The notes below the pieces were generated by a model. The model was not told the origin of the DNA and ran no database searches. It was given only the letters and a program-made list of their open reading frames with translations. A program made the translations under genes and the position numbers. Shown here piece after piece: positions 5,896 through 7,280 of a stretch of DNA of 7,280 nt. The stretch covers positions 1 through 7,280 of the forward strand of contig CABKMX010000051.1 in the NCBI GenBank assembly GCA_902373595.1, given 5' to 3'. Position 1 is the first letter of the stretch. Every line of letters starts with the position of its first letter. Source of the stretch: an uncultured Christensenellaceae bacterium (GTDB taxonomy: Bacteria; Bacillota; Clostridia; Christensenellales; UBA3700).

Positions 5896-6749
5896 TGCTC
5901 GTCTCCGGTCGCGGCGTCGATCCTGCCGATCAGCATGGGGATCGCCTTTTCAAACTTGACGCCGTACCAATGCGAATCGTCGTCCATCGTCAGGCGTATC
6001 GTCTCGACCGTGTAGTCTGCTGCGAGAGCAGCGCTGTCGAAGATGGTCATGCCGCGCATCAGCGCGCCGACAAAAGAGGACGCATAGACGTCGCCGGTGC
6101 CGTGCGACATACGCGGCAGCTTGGCGTTGAAGTAGTAGAGCGTCTCGCCGCTTTTGCAATCATGAACGGCGACGCCCAATTTTTCGGGGTCAAACGACAC
6201 GCCCGTCAGCACGACGTGGCGGCAGCCGAGCTTGCTCAGCGCGGCGAGCAGATCTTCGATATAGCCTTGGTCGTATTCAGTCTTGAACTCCTTGCCGGTC
6301 ATCAAACATGCCTCGGTGATATTGGGCAGGATGATGTCCGCGGCGGAGCAAAGGCGAGCCATGTGGGACGGGAAGTCGGGCGCAAAGCCTGCGTACAGCT
6401 TGCCGCCGTCCGCCATCGCCGGGTCAACGACGACATAGCCGTCGCCGGCGAGGTGCTTGCCGATCGCGTCGAGGATGAGATCGACCTGACGGGGGCTGCC
6501 CAGATATCCGGTGTAGATGCAGTCGAATTTCAGCCCCTCCTTTTGCCAATGAGCGGAGATGGGCGCGATGTCGTCGGTCAGATCGCGGAAGGTCCAGCCC
6601 GCCTTGAATGCGGTGTGGGTGGACAATACCGCTGTCGGGATGACGGCGGTCTCGATGCCGCACGCCGAGATAATCGGCAGCGCGACGGTGAGCGAACACT
6701 GTCCGTAGCAGGACAGATCTTGAATGGTCAAAACTTTGGGATCTTTCAT
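5892..6749 (-). CDS. pdxK: Pyridoxamine/pyridoxal kinase (PfkB-like family)
   Basis: This 285-residue cytoplasmic kinase phosphorylates pyridoxamine, pyridoxal or pyridoxine with ATP, the salvage step towards pyridoxal 5'-phosphate. Family marks are the N-terminal IQDLSCYGQCSLTVALP (9-25), PTAVLSTHT (38-46), TGYLGSPRQVDLI (80-92), the DPAMADGGKLY segment (109-119), LPNITEACLMTG (141-152) and HGTGDVYASSF (216-226), whose D220 is the expected catalytic base. Length agrees with PdxK/PdxY proteins (about 280-290). A TTG 48 bases upstream is in frame, but the ATG at 6747-6749 has GGAGG at 6754-6758 and gives the normal family N-terminus; the upstream extension would overlap the promoter. It is the first gene of a two-gene unit with the flavodoxin-domain gene. 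The symbol is given at family level (COG PdxK); pdxY would be an equally valid label. Confidence 0.93.
   Translation of the reverse strand: MKDPKVLTIQDLSCYGQCSLTVALPIISACGIETAVIPTAVLSTHTAFKAGWTFRDLTDDIAPISAHWQKEGLKFDCIYTGYLGSPRQVDLILDAIGKHLAGDGYVVVDPAMADGGKLYAGFAPDFPSHMARLCSAADIILPNITEACLMTGKEFKTEYDQGYIEDLLAALSKLGCRHVVLTGVSFDPEKLGVAVHDCKSGETLYYFNAKLPRMSHGTGDVYASSFVGALMRGMTIFDSAALAADYTVETIRLTMDDDSHWYGVKFEKAIPMLIGRIDAATGDEQ
5903..5906 (-). promoter_or_regulatory. Ribosome binding site fixing the GTG start of the flavodoxin gene
   Basis: GGAG on the minus strand is followed by seven bases and then GTG at 5893-5895. It lies inside the end of the kinase gene and supports the uncommon GTG start. 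Confidence 0.8.
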
Positions 6750-6753
6750 GGTT

Positions 6754-6758
6754 CCTCC
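6754..6758 (-). promoter_or_regulatory. Strong ribosome binding site fixing the pyridoxamine kinase start
   Basis: On the minus strand GGAGG is followed by AACC and then ATG (6747-6749). This favours the ATG over the in-frame TTG at 6795-6797, which lies inside the promoter region. Confidence 0.85.
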
Positions 6759-6783
6759 GTCGCCCCTTGGGGCGTATAGCCAT

Positions 6784-6812
6784 ATTATATAGCGCAAAAA
6801 GCGTTACGTCAA
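6784..6812 (-). promoter_or_regulatory. Promoter of the pyridoxamine kinase-flavodoxin operon
   Basis: On the minus strand, TTGACG (6807-6812, one mismatch) and a perfect TATAAT (6784-6789) are separated by 17 bp. The expected start is near 6777, giving a leader of about 28 nt that carries GGAGG. The leader is too short for a riboswitch, and no operator is obvious. Confidence 0.88.
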
Positions 6813-6996
6813 GGGGCTTGTGCAAACTTTTGAGGCAAAGCCAAGATGTTTCACTCAATTGCGTGCGGTGGGTATTTTGCGCCAAAAACGAGCGTAATTT
6901 TTGGTGCGGACAGCAAAGTAAGACGGCAAAATTTCTCGCTTTTGGGGGCGCGGCGCGACTTTGGCAAGATTTCTTTGACAAAATAAATGCATATTG
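6813..6996. other. Spacer without a credible gene between divergent promoters
   Basis: About 185 bases lie between the -35 of the minus-strand kinase promoter and the -35 of the tRNA promoter. Both strands have frames free of stops across most of it, but none has a good start codon with a ribosome binding site, and their starts collide with the kinase promoter. An imperfect inverted repeat lies at 6879-6907. The composition is patchy, with A- and T-runs next to CG-rich stretches. It may be a dispersed intergenic element or simply spacer. Confidence 0.5.
6879..6907. repeat. Imperfect inverted repeat in the spacer
   Basis: GCGCCAAAAA (6879-6888) and TTTTTGGTGC (6898-6907) can form a 10-bp stem with one G-U pair and a 9-base loop. 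The T-run lies inside the stem rather than after it on either strand, so it does not look like a terminator. Function is unknown. Confidence 0.6.
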
Positions 6997-7025
6997 TTGA
7001 CAAGCGCGGCGGCTTTTGCTAAAAT
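6997..7025 (+). promoter_or_regulatory. Promoter of the tRNA operon
   Basis: A perfect TTGACA (6997-7002) and TAAAAT (7020-7025, one mismatch) are 17 bp apart. Transcription would begin near 7032, leaving a leader of about 17 nt before the first tRNA at 7049. Confidence 0.9.
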
Positions 7026-7048
7026 ATACAAGCGTCACGGAATGTGAT

Positions 7049-7122
7049 GCGGGTGTAGTTCAATGGTAGAATCCCAGCCTTCCAAGCTGGTCGTGTGGGT
7101 TCGATTCCCATCACCCGCTCCA
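7049..7122 (+). tRNA. tRNA-Gly(TCC) with encoded CCA
   Basis: The acceptor stem GCGGGTG (7049-7055) pairs with CACCCGC (7112-7118), followed by discriminator T and CCA (7120-7122). The anticodon stem CCAGC/GCTGG encloses CTTCCAA, with anticodon TCC at 7081-7083, which reads GGA and possibly other glycine codons. The T arm contains GGTTCGATTCC. It is the first gene after the promoter. Confidence 0.97.
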
Positions 7123-7126
7123 TTTT

Positions 7127-7200
7127 GAGCCTGTAGCTCAGCTGGATAGAGCAACGGCCTTCTAAGCCGTGTGTCGGGGGTTCAAATCCCTTCAGGCTCG
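7127..7200 (+). tRNA. tRNA-Arg(TCT), CCA not encoded
   Basis: The acceptor GAGCCTG (7127-7133) pairs with CAGGCTC (7193-7199), with discriminator G at 7200. The next bases are TTT, so CCA must be added by nucleotidyltransferase. The anticodon stem ACGGC/GCCGT encloses CTTCTAA, with anticodon TCT at 7161-7163, reading AGA/AGG. The T stem (GGGGG/CCCTT) contains two G-U pairs. Only four T separate it from the preceding tRNA-Gly. Confidence 0.96.
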
Positions 7201-7240
7201 TTTCACATCAATTAACCAGCGATGTGTGCGATTTGTTTAT

Positions 7241-7280
7241 GGTGGGTATGGCGAAGTTGGTTATCGCGCCAGATTGTGGC
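7241..7280 (+). tRNA. tRNA-His(GTG), 5' part, cut by the window end
   Basis: The sequence from 7241 fits the 5' half of a tRNA: an extra G at position -1 (7241), acceptor strand GTGGGTA (7242-7248), T8 and G9, a D stem GCGA/TCGC, and the anticodon 5' stem CCAGA. The loop TTGTGGC then gives anticodon GTG at 7276-7278. The encoded G-1 is the identity element of histidine tRNAs. The 3' half lies outside the window, so the acceptor and T arm cannot be checked. Confidence 0.88.

Noticed and set aside
5601..6779. Plus-strand open frame (392 codons) opposite the flavodoxin and kinase genes
   Set aside because: It is the reverse shadow of two recognised minus-strand genes and has no start signal or motif.
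6975..6980. Second TTGACA just upstream of the tRNA promoter
   Set aside because: No -10-like sequence lies 16-18 bp downstream of it; the box at 6997 has a good one.
6767..7000. Possible 77-residue plus-strand gene in the spacer before the tRNAs
   Set aside because: It starts with TTG inside the kinase leader, lacks a ribosome binding site and runs through the kinase promoter; no family pattern is secure.

Overview
The window looks like chromosomal DNA from an anaerobic Gram-positive-type bacterium, most likely an uncultured member of the Clostridia. This rests on the families present (YdbC/PC4-like protein, short AlkD-like protein, flavodoxin-domain protein, pyridoxamine kinase, surface lipoprotein with a transglutaminase-like domain), near-consensus sigma-A promoters with 17-bp spacers, strong GGAG/GGAGG ribosome binding sites and compact rho-independent terminators. 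The DNA is GC-rich with many CGCG tracts. The genus cannot be named from the sequence. No mobile element, CRISPR array or phage gene was seen.

Layout: (1) 2-181 is the 3' end of a YdbC/PC4-like DNA-binding protein gene, closed by a terminator at 191-219. (2) A promoter at 240-268 drives a monocistronic CPA2-type cation:proton antiporter (300-1652), which ends in a terminator at 1659-1686. (3) A promoter at 1724-1752 drives a two-gene unit. The first gene is a 952-residue lipoprotein (1759-4617) with fibronectin/Ig-like modules and a transglutaminase-like Cys-His-Asp triad. The second, overlapping it by ATGA, is an AlkD-like DNA alkylation repair protein (4614-5312). (4) On the minus strand, a promoter at 6784-6812 drives pyridoxamine kinase (5892-6749), followed with a GTGA overlap by a flavodoxin-domain protein (5374-5895). 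The two operons converge at 5313-5383, where each strand has its own terminator. (5) About 185 bp of spacer without a credible gene (6813-6996) precedes a tRNA operon on the plus strand: promoter 6997-7025, tRNA-Gly(TCC), tRNA-Arg(TCT), then a tRNA-His(GTG) cut by the window end.

Most of the window is ordinary housekeeping DNA. The points most worth a second look are the modular transglutaminase-like lipoprotein, whose promoter sits so close to its ATG that the mRNA appears leaderless; alternating CG tracts inside promoter spacers; the coupling of a pyridoxamine kinase to a flavodoxin-like protein; and the spacer upstream of the tRNAs. I do not see a clear previously undescribed multi-gene system here.
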